Notes: generated by a model from the sequence alone, not told the origin. Shown: positions 1 to 9,260, numbered from the stretch's first letter. The stretch is 64,000 bases of DNA from Methylosinus sp. C49 (GCF_009936375.1 NZ_AP022332.1:1116001-1180000); one strand, 5' to 3'. Numbers and translations: made by a program.

Positions 1-889
1 GCAGCGACAGCAGGCAGGAGGGCTCGAGGCCGATGATCGGCGTCTTGGCGGCGATCTCGTCGCGGAAGGCGGCGAGCACGCGCTCCGCTTCTCCGCGGGC
101 CTTTTTCACCATTCCGGTGGTGAGATAGGTGCGGCCGCAGCAGAGCGGACGGTCCGGCTCGGAATCGGTCGGCGCCGGCTTGGCGATGCGCACGCTATAG
201 CCGGCATGTTCCAGCACCTCGACGGCGGCCTCGGCGACATGCGGATCGAAGTGATGGCAGAACGTGTCGACGAAGAGGATCACTTCGCCGCGCGCGCCGG
301 CGCTCGCCGCCGCCGGGGCGGAGCGGGCGAAAGCCGTGGGGGCCGGCTCGGGAAGGGGACGGCGGGCGGTGACGCCGATCCATTTTTCCGCGAGCTTGGA
401 GAGAAGGCGCGAGCGATTGCGCAGGCGAATGGCGAAGCGCAGCAGCGCGCGATGGCGGCCCGTCCATTCCGGCACGCCGCCGAAGAGGCGCAGTCGCTTC
501 GGCACGCCGACGATCTCATGACGCTGGGCGAGATATTCGGTCTTGATCAGCGTCATATCGACGGCGCTGGGACATTCCTTCTTGCAGGCCTTGCAGGAGA
601 CGCAGAGGTCCATCGCCTCGTCGAGGCGCGGATCGGCGAAGGCGCGCTCATCCGTGCCGTCATTGAGCGCGGCCTTGAAGGCGGCGACGCGCGCCTCGGT
701 GGAATGCTTGACCTCGCCGGTGACGCGATAGCTCGGGCACATGACGCCCTTGGCGGTCTTCTGGCAGTCGCGGCTGTGCATGCACACGGCCACCGCCTTG
801 GCGTAATTGCCGCCCGTCGCCGGAATGCCGGAATAGGCGTCGCCTATTCCGTAAGTGTCGTAAGCCGACCAGTCGAGAAATGTCTTCAT
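1..889 (-). CDS. Iron-sulfur oxidoreductase subunit, C-terminally cut by the window edge
   Basis: This resembles the ferredoxin-like half of FAD/Fe-S D-lactate or glycolate oxidases (YdiJ, GlcF and LutA relatives), which pass electrons from a flavin to the respiratory chain. About 296 residues are visible. A first cysteine set (C36, C42, C51, followed by PSY) and a second classical cluster at C96, C99, C102 and C106 (CVSCKACKKEC) would bind two Fe-S clusters. A CCG motif (LCCGRTYLTTG) near the visible end matches the cysteine-rich CCG domain. No FAD domain is seen, so the flavin subunit is either encoded separately or lies outside the window. The ATG at 889 is chosen because GAGGAA lies 9 bases upstream; an in-frame ATG at 913 has no ribosome-binding site. 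The exact substrate is unknown. Confidence 0.8.
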   Translation of the reverse strand, partial: MKTFLDWSAYDTYGIGDAYSGIPATGGNYAKAVAVCMHSRDCQKTAKGVMCPSYRVTGEVKHSTEARVAAFKAALNDGTDERAFADPRLDEAMDLCVSCKACKKECPSAVDMTLIKTEYLAQRHEIVGVPKRLRLFGGVPEWTGRHRALLRFAIRLRNRSRLLSKLAEKWIGVTARRPLPEPAPTAFARSAPAAASAGARGEVILFVDTFCHHFDPHVAEAAVEVLEHAGYSVRIAKPAPTDSEPDRPLCCGRTYLTTGMVKKARGEAERVLAAFRDEIAAKTPIIGLEPSCLLSL

Positions 890-916
890 GCCGCCCGTTT
901 CCTCGGGCGGCATGAA
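885..916 (-). promoter_or_regulatory. 13-bp stem hairpin enclosing the start site of the Fe-S gene
   Basis: A perfect inverted repeat has 13-base arms at 885-897 and 904-916 with a 6-base loop. On the minus strand the loop carries the AGGAAA Shine-Dalgarno core and the 3' arm contains the ATG at 889. There is no T-tract, so a simple terminator for the upstream methyltransferase is less likely than a structure affecting translation initiation. Function is inferred. Confidence 0.5.
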
Positions 917-932
917 AGCAATATTTGCGCCG

Positions 933-1784
933 TCAGACGGCGGCTTGCGCCTCTTCCGCCGGAGCGGCGGCCTGCTGCTCGGCGGGCTGCTCTTGCGGCT
1001 GCTCCTGCGCCGCGGGCTTGCGGCCATAGGTGATGATCCAGAGCCCGGCGCGGACCTGCTCTATCGCCTCATAGCCGGCGCGCTTGAAATAGGTCTCGAG
1101 CTCCTGGGGCGTCGAGGTCTTGCTGATCTGCGCCGGCCGCTCGAAGGGCGGCACCGCGCAATGCTCCTCGAAGAATTTCCAGCCGAGATCGGAGGTGATG
1201 TCCACATTGTCGACGAGCATGCGTCCGCCCGGCCGCAGAATGCGGAAGCCTTCCTTGATGTAATTGTAGCGATCCCATTCCTCGAGATGCATGAAGACGA
1301 CCGTGCTGTAGACGACGTCGACGGAAGCGTCCGGCACGGCGGAGAGATCGAAGCCGCTGGTCGCTACCGTGCGCACATTGTCGAAAGCGGCGAGGCGCTG
1401 GCGAATATGGCCGAGCATGTTCTCGGCGACATCGGCGCCGATCCATTCCTTGCAGATCGGCGCGAGCGCGGCGCCGACGCGGCCGACGCCGGCGCCGATC
1501 TCCAGCACCACATCGTCCGGGCCGATGCCGACATAGGACTGCAGCATGTCGCGCGTGCCTTCGCCCATCTGGCGATAGAGGTCCTCGTCGATATAGCCGG
1601 AGACGGCCATTTTCGCGTCATTCTCGGAGACCGAGACGGAGTTCCAAATGTTCTTGTATTGGCTGCGGTTGAGCTTGACGTGCTCCACGGGGATCGGGGC
1701 GTTCTTCAGCCCGACCAGCGAACGAAGCGCGCGCACGATGCGGCGGCCGATGGGGAGCTTCTTGGCGTTGTCCTGAATGCTCAT
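933..1784 (-). CDS. Class I SAM-dependent methyltransferase
   Basis: The 283-residue protein has a typical Rossmann methyltransferase core. Motif I (VVLEIGAGVGRVG, about residues 92-104) binds S-adenosylmethionine, followed by a GADVAENML segment and a STVVFMHLEEWDRY post-motif region. The substrate cannot be read from the sequence. The last 30 residues are a low-complexity Gln/Glu/Pro/Ala tail (for example QEQPQEQPAEQQ) that is not part of the fold. The ATG is preceded by GAGGA at good spacing. It lies between a second methyltransferase (83 bases upstream) and the Fe-S protein (start 44 bases downstream), all on the same strand, so the three may be cotranscribed. Confidence 0.85.
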   Translation of the reverse strand: MSIQDNAKKLPIGRRIVRALRSLVGLKNAPIPVEHVKLNRSQYKNIWNSVSVSENDAKMAVSGYIDEDLYRQMGEGTRDMLQSYVGIGPDDVVLEIGAGVGRVGAALAPICKEWIGADVAENMLGHIRQRLAAFDNVRTVATSGFDLSAVPDASVDVVYSTVVFMHLEEWDRYNYIKEGFRILRPGGRMLVDNVDITSDLGWKFFEEHCAVPPFERPAQISKTSTPQELETYFKRAGYEAIEQVRAGLWIITYGRKPAAQEQPQEQPAEQQAAAPAEEAQAAV

Positions 1785-1867
1785 GCCGTTCCTCTGTGAA
1801 GAGGCGCCCGCTCGCGACGCGCGCCTTCGAATCTATCCGGCCTCAATGGAGGCGCGCCGCGGCGTCG

Positions 1868-2674
1868 TCAGCCGACCGAAGCGCTCCGTCTGGCGAAAAC
1901 AGAAAATGTGGGCAGGACATTGCCCGCCGTCCCGATGATGTCGTTCAGCACGGTGACGTCGTCATAGCCGAGCGCCGCCAGCACGGCGAGAATGTCGTCC
2001 CGATGCATCCAATTGGGAAAGTCCATCGCGCCGCCGCAAAAGGCGACGCTGCGATCCCCATAGCCGCGCGCATAGTGGCGCACGTCCAGATTTTCGAATT
2101 TCTGCGTGAATGTATGCGGAAGCTGGTCGTCGTCGACCATGACCGTCCACAGATAGATGGCGTCGGCGCGCTCGGACAGGGCGCGCAGCAGCCGCAGCGG
2201 CTCGCGCATGTGATAGAGCACGCCGCTCGCCACGACGAGATCATAGCGCGGGCCGGCCTGCTCGAGCCATTGCACGAAATCGCCGAGATAGAAGCGCGTG
2301 TCGGGAAAGTCGAGGACTTCCCGCGTCACCAGACATTTCAGAAAGGCGAGCCGGTTGGCCTCCACCGCGTCGATATGGGCGCCGGTCTTCGCCAGCATAT
2401 AGGTGTGCGCCCCCTCCAGCGGACCGAGCTCCAGCACGCGGCGTCCTGTGAGATCGCCATAGCGCTCGATGCACCAGGTGATGCGCGGATCGTCGAAGGC
2501 CGGCAGCCGCCCGGCGGTAAGCCCCAATTCGACGGGAAAATGGCAGTTCCAGCCCGGAATGGCGTCGATGGCGTTCTGGTGCGACGGCGCGCGCGTCTCC
2601 TCGCCGGAAAACAGACTGGCGACCGCGACTTCCTCGGAGCGGGGGCGCCGTCTGAACCAATTTCGTCCTATCAA
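1868..2674 (-). CDS. Class I SAM-dependent methyltransferase
   Basis: The 268-residue protein has motif I VLELGPLEGAHTYMLA and an acidic motif II VDAVEANRLAFLK-like segment, then DLVVASGVLYHMREPLRLL, the post-motif helix seen in DUF1698 and UbiE-like enzymes. The substrate is unknown; the family includes tRNA- and glycan-modifying methyltransferases. The start is a TTG preceded by AGGCGAGG; no ATG is available nearby, so the N-terminus is less certain. It is not closely similar to the downstream methyltransferase outside the shared fold, so the two are not a recent duplication. Confidence 0.8.
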   Translation of the reverse strand: MIGRNWFRRRPRSEEVAVASLFSGEETRAPSHQNAIDAIPGWNCHFPVELGLTAGRLPAFDDPRITWCIERYGDLTGRRVLELGPLEGAHTYMLAKTGAHIDAVEANRLAFLKCLVTREVLDFPDTRFYLGDFVQWLEQAGPRYDLVVASGVLYHMREPLRLLRALSERADAIYLWTVMVDDDQLPHTFTQKFENLDVRHYARGYGDRSVAFCGGAMDFPNWMHRDDILAVLAALGYDDVTVLNDIIGTAGNVLPTFSVFARRSASVG

Positions 2675-2839
2675 TGCGAAAACCTCGCCTTTCGAATCCC
2701 GGCCGCGGCGCAGCCCCTAGCACAAATTCCGCGGCCGCGCCTAACCCGGCGCGGCGGTCCTCGAGCGGCGGTCTCGGCCCGGCTTGCGCCCGCGCCCGGC
2801 TCCCCCCATCTTGACGGCGACTTCCGCCTCGGAGCCCTC

Positions 2840-3526
2840 ATGCTGCAAGACGCCCTGGACGCCGCCCGTCAAATCTTCTCGCCGCCCTTTCGCAATGTCC
2901 TGCTCAAGAGCCTCGGCCTGACCTTCGTCCTTCTGGCGCTGGCCTGGACTGGCTTGGACAAGACGGCGCTGTCTTTTCTCACCGCCGACAATTATTGGTT
3001 GCGCGCGGTCGTGACCTTCGCGACCGGCGCCGGGCTCGTCGTCGGCCTTTCTTTTCTCATCGCGCCGATCTCCATCCTCGTCGCGGGATTTTTCCTCGAC
3101 GATCTCGCTGATGTGGTCGAGGAGGAGATCGATCCGCACGGGCCGCGCGGACGTCCGTTGCCGGCCGGTCAGGCGATGGTGATGGCGCTGCGCTTCGCGC
3201 TGGTCTCGGCGGGCGTCAATCTTGTCGCGCTCTTGCTGCTGCTCGTGCCCGGCGTCAACGCCATCGTCTTCGTGCTGGCCAACGCCTATCTGTTCGGCCG
3301 GGAATATTTCGCCTTCGCCGCGACGCGCTATTGCTCGCTGGAGGAAGCCCGCGAGCTGACCCGTCGCCATGCGACGACATTGTTCCTCGCGGGCCTGTTC
3401 ATCGCCGGCTTCGTCGCCGTGCCGGGCCTAAATCTGTTCACGCCGCTGTTCGGCGTGGCCTTCATGGTGCGCCTGCACAAGCGCCTCACGGCCCCGGCGG
3501 CCCGCGCGGAGGCGCGGGCGCGCTGA
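2840..3526 (+). CDS. EI24 (CysZ-like) domain integral membrane protein
   Basis: The 228-residue protein has four hydrophobic stretches, for example FVLLALAWTGL, FATGAGLVVGLSFLIAPI and VNLVALLLLLVPGVNAIVF, and the conserved AYLFGREYF segment typical of EI24 proteins. CysZ is the sulfate permease member of this family, but many alphaproteobacterial members lack an assigned substrate and no cys gene is adjacent. The ATG at 2840 has GGAG five bases upstream. The reading frame stays open far upstream, but that part overlaps a convincing minus-strand methyltransferase and is not translated here. Confidence 0.85.
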   Translation: MLQDALDAARQIFSPPFRNVLLKSLGLTFVLLALAWTGLDKTALSFLTADNYWLRAVVTFATGAGLVVGLSFLIAPISILVAGFFLDDLADVVEEEIDPHGPRGRPLPAGQAMVMALRFALVSAGVNLVALLLLLVPGVNAIVFVLANAYLFGREYFAFAATRYCSLEEARELTRRHATTLFLAGLFIAGFVAVPGLNLFTPLFGVAFMVRLHKRLTAPAARAEARAR

Positions 3527-3547
3527 GGCTGGAGAGGGCCGGGCGGC

Positions 3548-4552
3548 TCAGGCGAGCCGCTGCGCCTGATATTGGCCGGTCTTGCGGTAACGGTAGAGGT
3601 AGCTCGGGACGATCGCCTCGATCGCCGTCGGCGTGATGCCGAGCCCTTGCAGCGTCAGCCCGGTGGCCTTGGCGTCGGCCGAGACCACATTGTCGTGGCG
3701 CAGCAGCTCCACCTGATCGACGGTCGTCGTCAGCAGGCTGGGGAAGAGGCCGAGCGAAAGCGAATGCAGCGTCTGCGTGATGCGGGCGATCAGCGCCCCC
3801 GTCGCGAAGGACAGCGGCCAGATTTTGACGTCGCGCTCGGCGACCTTCAGCGCATATTCGACCAGCGCGCGGAAGGTTTTCACCTCCGGGCCGCCGAGCT
3901 CATAGGTCGCGCCGGCCTGGGCGCGGCCGTCCACCGCCAGCGCCACGGCCTGCGCCACATCGCCGACATAGACGGGCTGGAAGCGCGTCGCCTCGCCGAT
4001 CACCGGCTCGACCGGCAGATAGCGCGCCAGCGTTCCGAAGCGGTTGAAAAATTCGTCCTCCGGGCCGAAGACGACGGACGGGCGCAAGATCACCGCGCTG
4101 GGGAAGGCGGCGCGAATCGCGGCCTCGCCCTCCGCCTTGGTGCGAGCGTAAATGGAGCTCGAATTCTTGTCCGCGCCAATGGCCGAGATATGGACGAGAT
4201 GCTTCACGCCCGCCGCGACGGCGGCCTCGGCGACGGCTTTGGCGCCCTGCGCGTGCAGGGAGGAGAATTTCTGCTTGCCGCCCTCGGCCAGCACGCCGAC
4301 CAGATTGACGACCGCCTCGGCCCCGCGCACGGCGGCGGCGACGGAGGCCGGATCGCGCAGATTGGCCTGAACCGGGAAAATCTGCCCGACTTTGCCGAGA
4401 GGCTGCAGGAAAAAGGCGAGGTCCGGCCGCCGGCAGGCGACGCGCACGCGCCAGCCGTCCCGCGCGAGGGCCGCCACGACATGGCGCCCGATGAATCCCG
4501 ACCCGCCGAACACCGTCACGATCCGCCCGGCATCCTTCACATCTGCGCTCAT
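3548..4552 (-). CDS. NDUFA9-like NAD(P)-binding atypical SDR protein
   Basis: The 334-residue protein begins with a Rossmann motif (VFGGSGFIGRHV, residues 14-25) and has a YARTK motif in the catalytic-loop position, followed by VILRPSVVFGPEDEFFNRF, characteristic of the NDUFA9 / complex I 39-kDa subunit-like branch of extended SDRs. In alphaproteobacteria these proteins are usually annotated as complex I NDUFA9 family but are encoded away from the nuo operon. The ATG at 4552 is preferred over a GTG at 4564. It is convergent with the EI24 gene. Confidence 0.85.
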   Translation of the reverse strand: MSADVKDAGRIVTVFGGSGFIGRHVVAALARDGWRVRVACRRPDLAFFLQPLGKVGQIFPVQANLRDPASVAAAVRGAEAVVNLVGVLAEGGKQKFSSLHAQGAKAVAEAAVAAGVKHLVHISAIGADKNSSSIYARTKAEGEAAIRAAFPSAVILRPSVVFGPEDEFFNRFGTLARYLPVEPVIGEATRFQPVYVGDVAQAVALAVDGRAQAGATYELGGPEVKTFRALVEYALKVAERDVKIWPLSFATGALIARITQTLHSLSLGLFPSLLTTTVDQVELLRHDNVVSADAKATGLTLQGLGITPTAIEAIVPSYLYRYRKTGQYQAQRLA

Positions 4553-4680
4553 TCTTCGCCCCACGCCGCTTCGCTAAGGAGCGCTCGAGGATATCGCTCC
4601 GTTTCGGGCGGATGCTCTAGCGCGATTTGGCCGGAAAGGGAATGCGCCGCACGAGCGTGAACGAAGCGTGACGAGCGCCA

Positions 4681-4710
4681 TTGACAAGCAGAGCGTCCGC
4701 CTCGTAAGAG
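4681..4710 (+). promoter_or_regulatory. Likely promoter of the tRNA-Leu gene
   Basis: A perfect -35 hexamer TTGACA (4681-4686) lies 34 bases before the tRNA. The -10 is weak (TAAGAG at 4705-4710, spacing 18). Placement relative to the mature tRNA 5' end is sensible. Confidence 0.5.
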
Positions 4711-4719
4711 AGCCGCGTT

Positions 4720-4804
4720 GCCCAGGTGGCGGAATTGGTAGACGCGCTGGTTTCAGGTACCAGTGGTGAAAGCCGTGGAGGTTCGAGTCCTCTCCTGGGC
4801 ACCA
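4720..4804 (+). tRNA. tRNA-Leu (anticodon CAG)
   Basis: The 85-base class II tRNA has a paired acceptor stem GCCCAGG/CCTGGGC, the anticodon loop TTCAGGT with CAG as anticodon, a long variable arm, the T-loop GGTTCGAGTCC and an encoded CCA end. It decodes CUG, an abundant leucine codon in this GC-rich genome. A protein gene begins only 15 bases downstream. Confidence 0.97.
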
Positions 4805-4819
4805 TCTCACTCTCGCAGA

Positions 4820-6730
4820 GTGTCTCGCTCGCTCGCTCTCGCAGGCGCGGCGGCAGTCGCGGGCGCCACGGCGGCGCATGCGACGGACCTTCGCTTCGAG
4901 GACCTCGGCGCGCAGAGGGCGATCACGTCCGTTTCCGCCTATGGCGCGACCTGCGACGACGCGGCGCTCGCAGCGGCCGCCGCGGCCGGGCGAACGATCG
5001 TCATCGACAGAATATGCGCGGTCTCGAGCGACCTCGCTCTGTCCGGCATGACGATGTGGCTCGTCGAGCGCGGCGGAGGATTTCGGGTCGCGAATCGCAA
5101 AGCGCTGACCTTCGCGGACGGGGCGACAATCGTCGCCGGCCCGTATCAGATTTTCAGCGGCCCCGGCGCCGTCAGGGGGCTGGCCTTTCCCAAGCCGGAA
5201 TGGTGGGGGGACGCCGATCAGGCGGCGTCGGTCCAGGCCGCGCACGACAGCGCGAAATTCGCCGCGCTCCACCGCGGCGTCCTGGCGCCGCGGAACACGA
5301 AATATGGCGTCGATCTCGGCTGCGGATTTTATACATTCGCCCGGACGGTCGCGCTTTCCCCGGTGACATGGTTCCCGCTTCAATTCACCGGTTGCGCGGC
5401 GGCGCTCGGCGGCACGCGAATCATGGCCTCCGAGACATTCGAGGGCGAGGCGCTCGTCGATCTCGTCGCCCCTTCGTCCGCTTCCGAGCAAAACGCGTCA
5501 TTCGATGTCGGCCAATTCCAGCTCGTCAACAATTCCGCCTATTCGGCGACGAGCCTTCTGCGCATCGGCAAGGATGATGGGACGTCGTTCAACCCCACGC
5601 AGCAGAACCGCATTCACGACATAGACTTCGAGAATTTCGTCAACGCCATAGAATGGCGCAATGGGCGCCTGATCGAATTTCGGCGCATCGGAATGTTCTC
5701 GACCGCTCCGCGCGCCTATTGTCTGAACATAAACCCGACGTCGAGCGCCGGCTCATTCGTCGGCGACGCCGATTTTTATCAAATGAACTGCACGCCTTGC
5801 CGTGGGACGCTGGCGTCCTGCTCCACCGGCGGAAGCTATACGCGCAACATATGGATCAAGGCCGATCATGCTCGCACGGGCGTCGCGGGCCTGCGCTTCC
5901 ATGCGTGGGTCGGATATTACTCCGCGAAGAATGTGGAGATAGCCGCTTCGAACGGCGCCGCGATCTCGGACATATGGATCGAGACCGGCTCTCAATTCGA
6001 CGGCCACGGCGAGGAGGGCGGTCCCGTCAATGGCGGAATTGTCGAAGCGACGGCGACCGGGACGGGGTCGATCATTCAGAATATCAATATCGGCAATATT
6101 TATGCGCGGGCGTCCTCGCCGAAGCATGTCGGCAGCGCCTTCACTTTCTCTGCCGATGCGGACGCTGCCGCCGGTGCCGGCGTGAATTCGATCAACATGG
6201 AAGGGACATGGATCGCCAATGATTCGGCCGGCGGGATTCTCGCGCATAATGTCCGCGGGCTGAAAATAGACGCGATTTTCGCCTCCTCGGGGTTCGTCGG
6301 ACAGACCGCCGTTCGGCTGGAAGGATCGACCTCGGATGTGACGATCCATCTCGACATGCAATATTGCCTCGCGCCTTATATTTACGATTACGCCGTCGTG
6401 GCGCAGGACACGGTCGGCAATGTGAAGGTTTCGCCGTCTGCAGTCTCCGGCTGCGTCAGGTCTCCGTCGTCCAATTCCTCGCGCGGGACAGGGATCGACC
6501 TTTCGGGGCTCTGGCCGCGCTCTTCGGCCGACGGCCCGTCCGAGGCGAAGGGGCTGGCGACGCTGCTCGGCTCGACAGTCGCCTCTCTGCCCAGTTGCAA
6601 TTCCGGCGCTTTCGGTAGAGTGGCCTATGTGACCGATGCGAGCGCGGCCATATGGGGCGCGAGGATCTCTGGCGGCGGCGCGACGAAGACGCTCGCTATT
6701 TGCAACGGAACGAATTGGGTGGCGCGATGA
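4820..6730 (+). CDS. Secreted right-handed beta-helix protein with phage tail-fibre-like C-terminus
   Basis: The 636-residue protein starts best at the GTG at 4820, which gives a signal peptide (SRSLALAGAAAVAGATAAHA, cleaved before TD). The body is rich in short repeated beta strands and Asn/Gly/Thr/Ser turns, as in pectate-lyase-like parallel beta-helices. The end (about 45 residues, with VTDASAAIWGARISGGG and CNGTNWVAR) matches a terminal module recurrent in phage tail fibres and some secreted alphaproteobacterial proteins. No catalytic motif is recognised, so polysaccharide binding or cleavage is only inferred. The open frame extends upstream into the tRNA, which must be artefactual. Position beside a tRNA hints at past integration. 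Confidence 0.65.
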   Translation: MSRSLALAGAAAVAGATAAHATDLRFEDLGAQRAITSVSAYGATCDDAALAAAAAAGRTIVIDRICAVSSDLALSGMTMWLVERGGGFRVANRKALTFADGATIVAGPYQIFSGPGAVRGLAFPKPEWWGDADQAASVQAAHDSAKFAALHRGVLAPRNTKYGVDLGCGFYTFARTVALSPVTWFPLQFTGCAAALGGTRIMASETFEGEALVDLVAPSSASEQNASFDVGQFQLVNNSAYSATSLLRIGKDDGTSFNPTQQNRIHDIDFENFVNAIEWRNGRLIEFRRIGMFSTAPRAYCLNINPTSSAGSFVGDADFYQMNCTPCRGTLASCSTGGSYTRNIWIKADHARTGVAGLRFHAWVGYYSAKNVEIAASNGAAISDIWIETGSQFDGHGEEGGPVNGGIVEATATGTGSIIQNINIGNIYARASSPKHVGSAFTFSADADAAAGAGVNSINMEGTWIANDSAGGILAHNVRGLKIDAIFASSGFVGQTAVRLEGSTSDVTIHLDMQYCLAPYIYDYAVVAQDTVGNVKVSPSAVSGCVRSPSSNSSRGTGIDLSGLWPRSSADGPSEAKGLATLLGSTVASLPSCNSGAFGRVAYVTDASAAIWGARISGGGATKTLAICNGTNWVAR

Positions 6731-6840
6731 GCGGCCGCGCCGGAGGGGCTTGCAAGCCGGCTCCGACGGGACAAGAAGCGGAGACCCGCATTTTTTGAGG
6801 ACCTGCCGCCCTGTTTCGGGCGGCTTCCGGGGAAACGATC

Positions 6841-7419
6841 ATGCGACGCGCTCTAATCGCCGTTTTCGCCCTTCTCGCTCTTGCGCTTCTCTACGCCGGC
6901 TACGCCTTTCTCTCGCTGCGTCAGCTCGAGGCGGGCGTGCAAGCGGGCGACGCCGCGGCCATTTCCGATCATGTCGATTTTCCCGCCGTGCGCGCCTCCA
7001 TCAAGGAGCAGCTTTCGGCCATTGTCATGTCGCGCGCGCTGGACGAGGCGGATAGGCGTCGCAGCGCCGGGGCGCGGCTCGGCGCCGGGCTGCTGGCGGC
7101 GATCGGCCCTGCGCTCATCGACACGGCGGTCGATCGCTTCGTCTCGCCCGCCGCAATCGGCGCTCTGCTGGCGCGGCGCACGCCCGCGGCCGGAGGCGGT
7201 GGGAGCGAGGCTGGCGGACAGGAGCCGAAGGAGCTCGATCTGCGTCGCTTCGCGCATCGCTTCGAGCTTCTTTCGCCGACGCGGTTCCGCATCACCCATA
7301 AGGATGGCGTCGCCATCGTCTTCGCGCTCGCGGATTGGACGTGGAAGGTCGCCGATATTCGCATCCCGCCGGATCTTCTGAAAAAGATCATGCGGCCGGA
7401 CGCCGGCGAGCCTTTGTGA
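6841..7419 (+). CDS. DUF2939 family membrane-anchored protein
   Basis: The 192-residue protein has an N-terminal membrane anchor (ALIAVFALLALALLYAGYAFLSL) followed by the DUF2939 pattern: a stretch relating to amount and position (LEAGVQAGDAAAISDHVDF) and a C-terminal beta-rich part (WTWKVADIRIPPDLL). No biochemical role is established. A hairpin with GCCGCCC/GGGCGGC arms lies just before the ATG. Its stop overlaps the GTG start of the next gene, which suggests translational coupling. Confidence 0.8.
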   Translation: MRRALIAVFALLALALLYAGYAFLSLRQLEAGVQAGDAAAISDHVDFPAVRASIKEQLSAIVMSRALDEADRRRSAGARLGAGLLAAIGPALIDTAVDRFVSPAAIGALLARRTPAAGGGGSEAGGQEPKELDLRRFAHRFELLSPTRFRITHKDGVAIVFALADWTWKVADIRIPPDLLKKIMRPDAGEPL

Positions 7420-8759
7420 GCGCGCGCTCGGCCGAGCTGCTCGGCCATCCGAAGGGCCTCGCCTTTCTCTTTACGACCGAGATGTGGGAGCGCTTCTCCT
7501 ATTATGGAATGCGCGCTCTGCTCGTCCTCTATATGGTCGATCATCTGCTCGCGCCGGAGCGAGCGCAGAGAGTCATCGGCCTCGCCGCTTTGAAGCGCGC
7601 GCTCGAATTTCTCTTCGGCCCGCTGGCGCCGCAGCCTTTCGCCTCGCAAATCTACGGGCTCTACACCGGCTTCGTCTATCTGACGCCTATTCTCGGCGGC
7701 CTAATCGCCGATCGCTGGCTCGGGCGCCGCTACACGGTGATTCTCGGCGCGGCGCTGATGATGGCCGGCCATTTCATGATGGCGTCGGAAGGCCTGTTTC
7801 TGCTGGCGCTGGTCACGCTGGCGCTCGGCAATGGCGCCTTCAAGCCCAATATCGTCACACAAGTCGGCGGGCTCTATCGGCAAGAAGATCCGCGCCGTGA
7901 TCGCGCCTTCTCGATCTTCTATGTCGGCATAAATGTCGGCGGCTTCTTCGCGCCGCTGGTGAGCGGAACGATCGGCGAGACATTGGGCTGGCATTATGGC
8001 TTCGCCAGCGCCGGCGTCGGCATGGCGATCGGCCTCGCCATCTATCTTTTGGGCCTTCCCAGCCTACCGATGGAGACCGCGCCGGCGCCCGTCGCCGAAA
8101 GAGCTCAGACGCGCGACGATGGGCGCGCGCTGCTCGGCCTGCTGCTGCTGGCGCCGCCGGCCATTCTCTTTTGGGCGGCCTATGAGCAGCAGGGCAACAC
8201 CATCGCGCTGTGGGCGGAGCGCTTCATGAACCGCCATGTCGATCTCCTGTTTTGGCGCGGAGAAATTCCCGTCACCTGGTTTCAGTCCGTCAATCCGCTG
8301 ATGATTTTCCTCTTCACGCCGCTGCTGGTGGCGCTGTGGGCGCGGCTCGCCGCGGCGGGGCGGGAGCCCTCGACCATCGTCAAGCTGTCGCTCGGCTGCT
8401 TTTGCCTCGGCCTCTCCTATCTCATCCTCGCTTTCGCCGCGGAGACGCGCGGGGAGGGGCTATCGAGCTGGCTTTGGCTCGCGGCCTATTTCGCCCTGCT
8501 CACGCTCGGCGAATTGTGCTTTTCGCCGATCACGCTCTCGCTGGTGTCGCGTCTCGCGCCGCCGCGCTCGCGCTCCATGGCGATGGGCGCCTGGTTCCTC
8601 ACAATGTTCGCCGGCAATTTTCTCGGCGGCTGGCTCGGCGGCTTCTGGTCCAGCCTCTCGGGCGCGGGCTTTTTCGCGCTCATCGCCGGCGCGGCCGTCG
8701 CCGCGGGCGCGATGATCGAGCTGGCGCGTCGCTTTCGCTTCGATCTTATTCCCGATTGA
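7416..8759 (+). CDS. Proton-dependent oligopeptide transporter (POT/PTR2 family)
   Basis: The 447-residue, about 12-helix MFS protein carries both family signatures: [10 protein letters not shown] in helix 1 (the ExxERFxYYG proton-coupling motif) and [15 protein letters not shown] in helix 5. It would import di- and tripeptides with protons through the inner membrane. The GTG at 7416 overlaps the stop of the DUF2939 gene (GTGA) and places the signature at the normal distance from the N-terminus; the longer open frame upstream overlaps that gene. It is somewhat shorter than typical bacterial members (about 490-500 residues). Confidence 0.88.
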   Translation: MSARSAELLGHPKGLAFLFTTEMWERFSYYGMRALLVLYMVDHLLAPERAQRVIGLAALKRALEFLFGPLAPQPFASQIYGLYTGFVYLTPILGGLIADRWLGRRYTVILGAALMMAGHFMMASEGLFLLALVTLALGNGAFKPNIVTQVGGLYRQEDPRRDRAFSIFYVGINVGGFFAPLVSGTIGETLGWHYGFASAGVGMAIGLAIYLLGLPSLPMETAPAPVAERAQTRDDGRALLGLLLLAPPAILFWAAYEQQGNTIALWAERFMNRHVDLLFWRGEIPVTWFQSVNPLMIFLFTPLLVALWARLAAAGREPSTIVKLSLGCFCLGLSYLILAFAAETRGEGLSSWLWLAAYFALLTLGELCFSPITLSLVSRLAPPRSRSMAMGAWFLTMFAGNFLGGWLGGFWSSLSGAGFFALIAGAAVAAGAMIELARRFRFDLIPD

Positions 8760-8791
8760 CGCGCGCGCGCGTCGGGTTAAGAGCTTTGCGC

Positions 8792-9253
8792 ATGACGAAG
8801 ACGCATAAGGGCGCCGCGCTTCTCGGGCAGAAGGCGCCGCTGCCGCAATCGCCCGAAGAGGCCGAGCTCGACCTCGTCGCCAATCCGCATCCGGGCGAGA
8901 CCTATCTCGTCCGCTTCGCCGCGCCGGAATTCACCTCGCTCTGCCCCGTGACCGGCCAGCCGGATTTCGCGCATATCGTCATCGACTATGCGCCGATGGA
9001 ATGGCTCGTCGAATCGAAGTCGCTGAAGCTCTATCTCGGCAGCTATCGCAATCACGGCGCCTTCCATGAGGATTGCACCATCCGCATCGCCAAGGACCTC
9101 GTGGCGGCGATGACCCCGCGCTGGCTGCGCATCGGCGGCTATTGGTATCCGCGCGGCGGCATTCCGATCGACGTCTTCTGGCAGACGGGCGCGCCGCCCG
9201 CGGGACTCTGGCTGCCCGACCAGGGCGTGCCGCCCTATCGCGGGCGGGGGTGA
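8792..9253 (+). CDS. queF: NADPH-dependent preQ0 reductase
   Basis: The 153-residue unimodular QueF reduces 7-cyano-7-deazaguanine to preQ1, the committed precursor of queuosine in tRNA. The catalytic cysteine lies in [13 protein letters not shown], and the NADPH-binding [15 protein letters not shown] segment is present, as is the substrate-contacting FHEDC. Length matches the short YkvM-type class. It follows the POT gene by 32 bases on the same strand and is convergent with kdsA. No preQ1 riboswitch is visible in the short gap upstream. Confidence 0.95.
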   Translation: MTKTHKGAALLGQKAPLPQSPEEAELDLVANPHPGETYLVRFAAPEFTSLCPVTGQPDFAHIVIDYAPMEWLVESKSLKLYLGSYRNHGAFHEDCTIRIAKDLVAAMTPRWLRIGGYWYPRGGIPIDVFWQTGAPPAGLWLPDQGVPPYRGRG

Positions 9254-9260
9254 TCGAGCC

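Noticed and set aside
206-1033. A 275-codon plus-strand frame at the left edge
   Set aside because: The opposite strand encodes an Fe-S protein with two intact cysteine clusters; the plus-strand product has no family features.
8760-8791. preQ1 riboswitch in front of queF
   Set aside because: The gap is only 32 bases and contains no pseudoknot-forming sequence.
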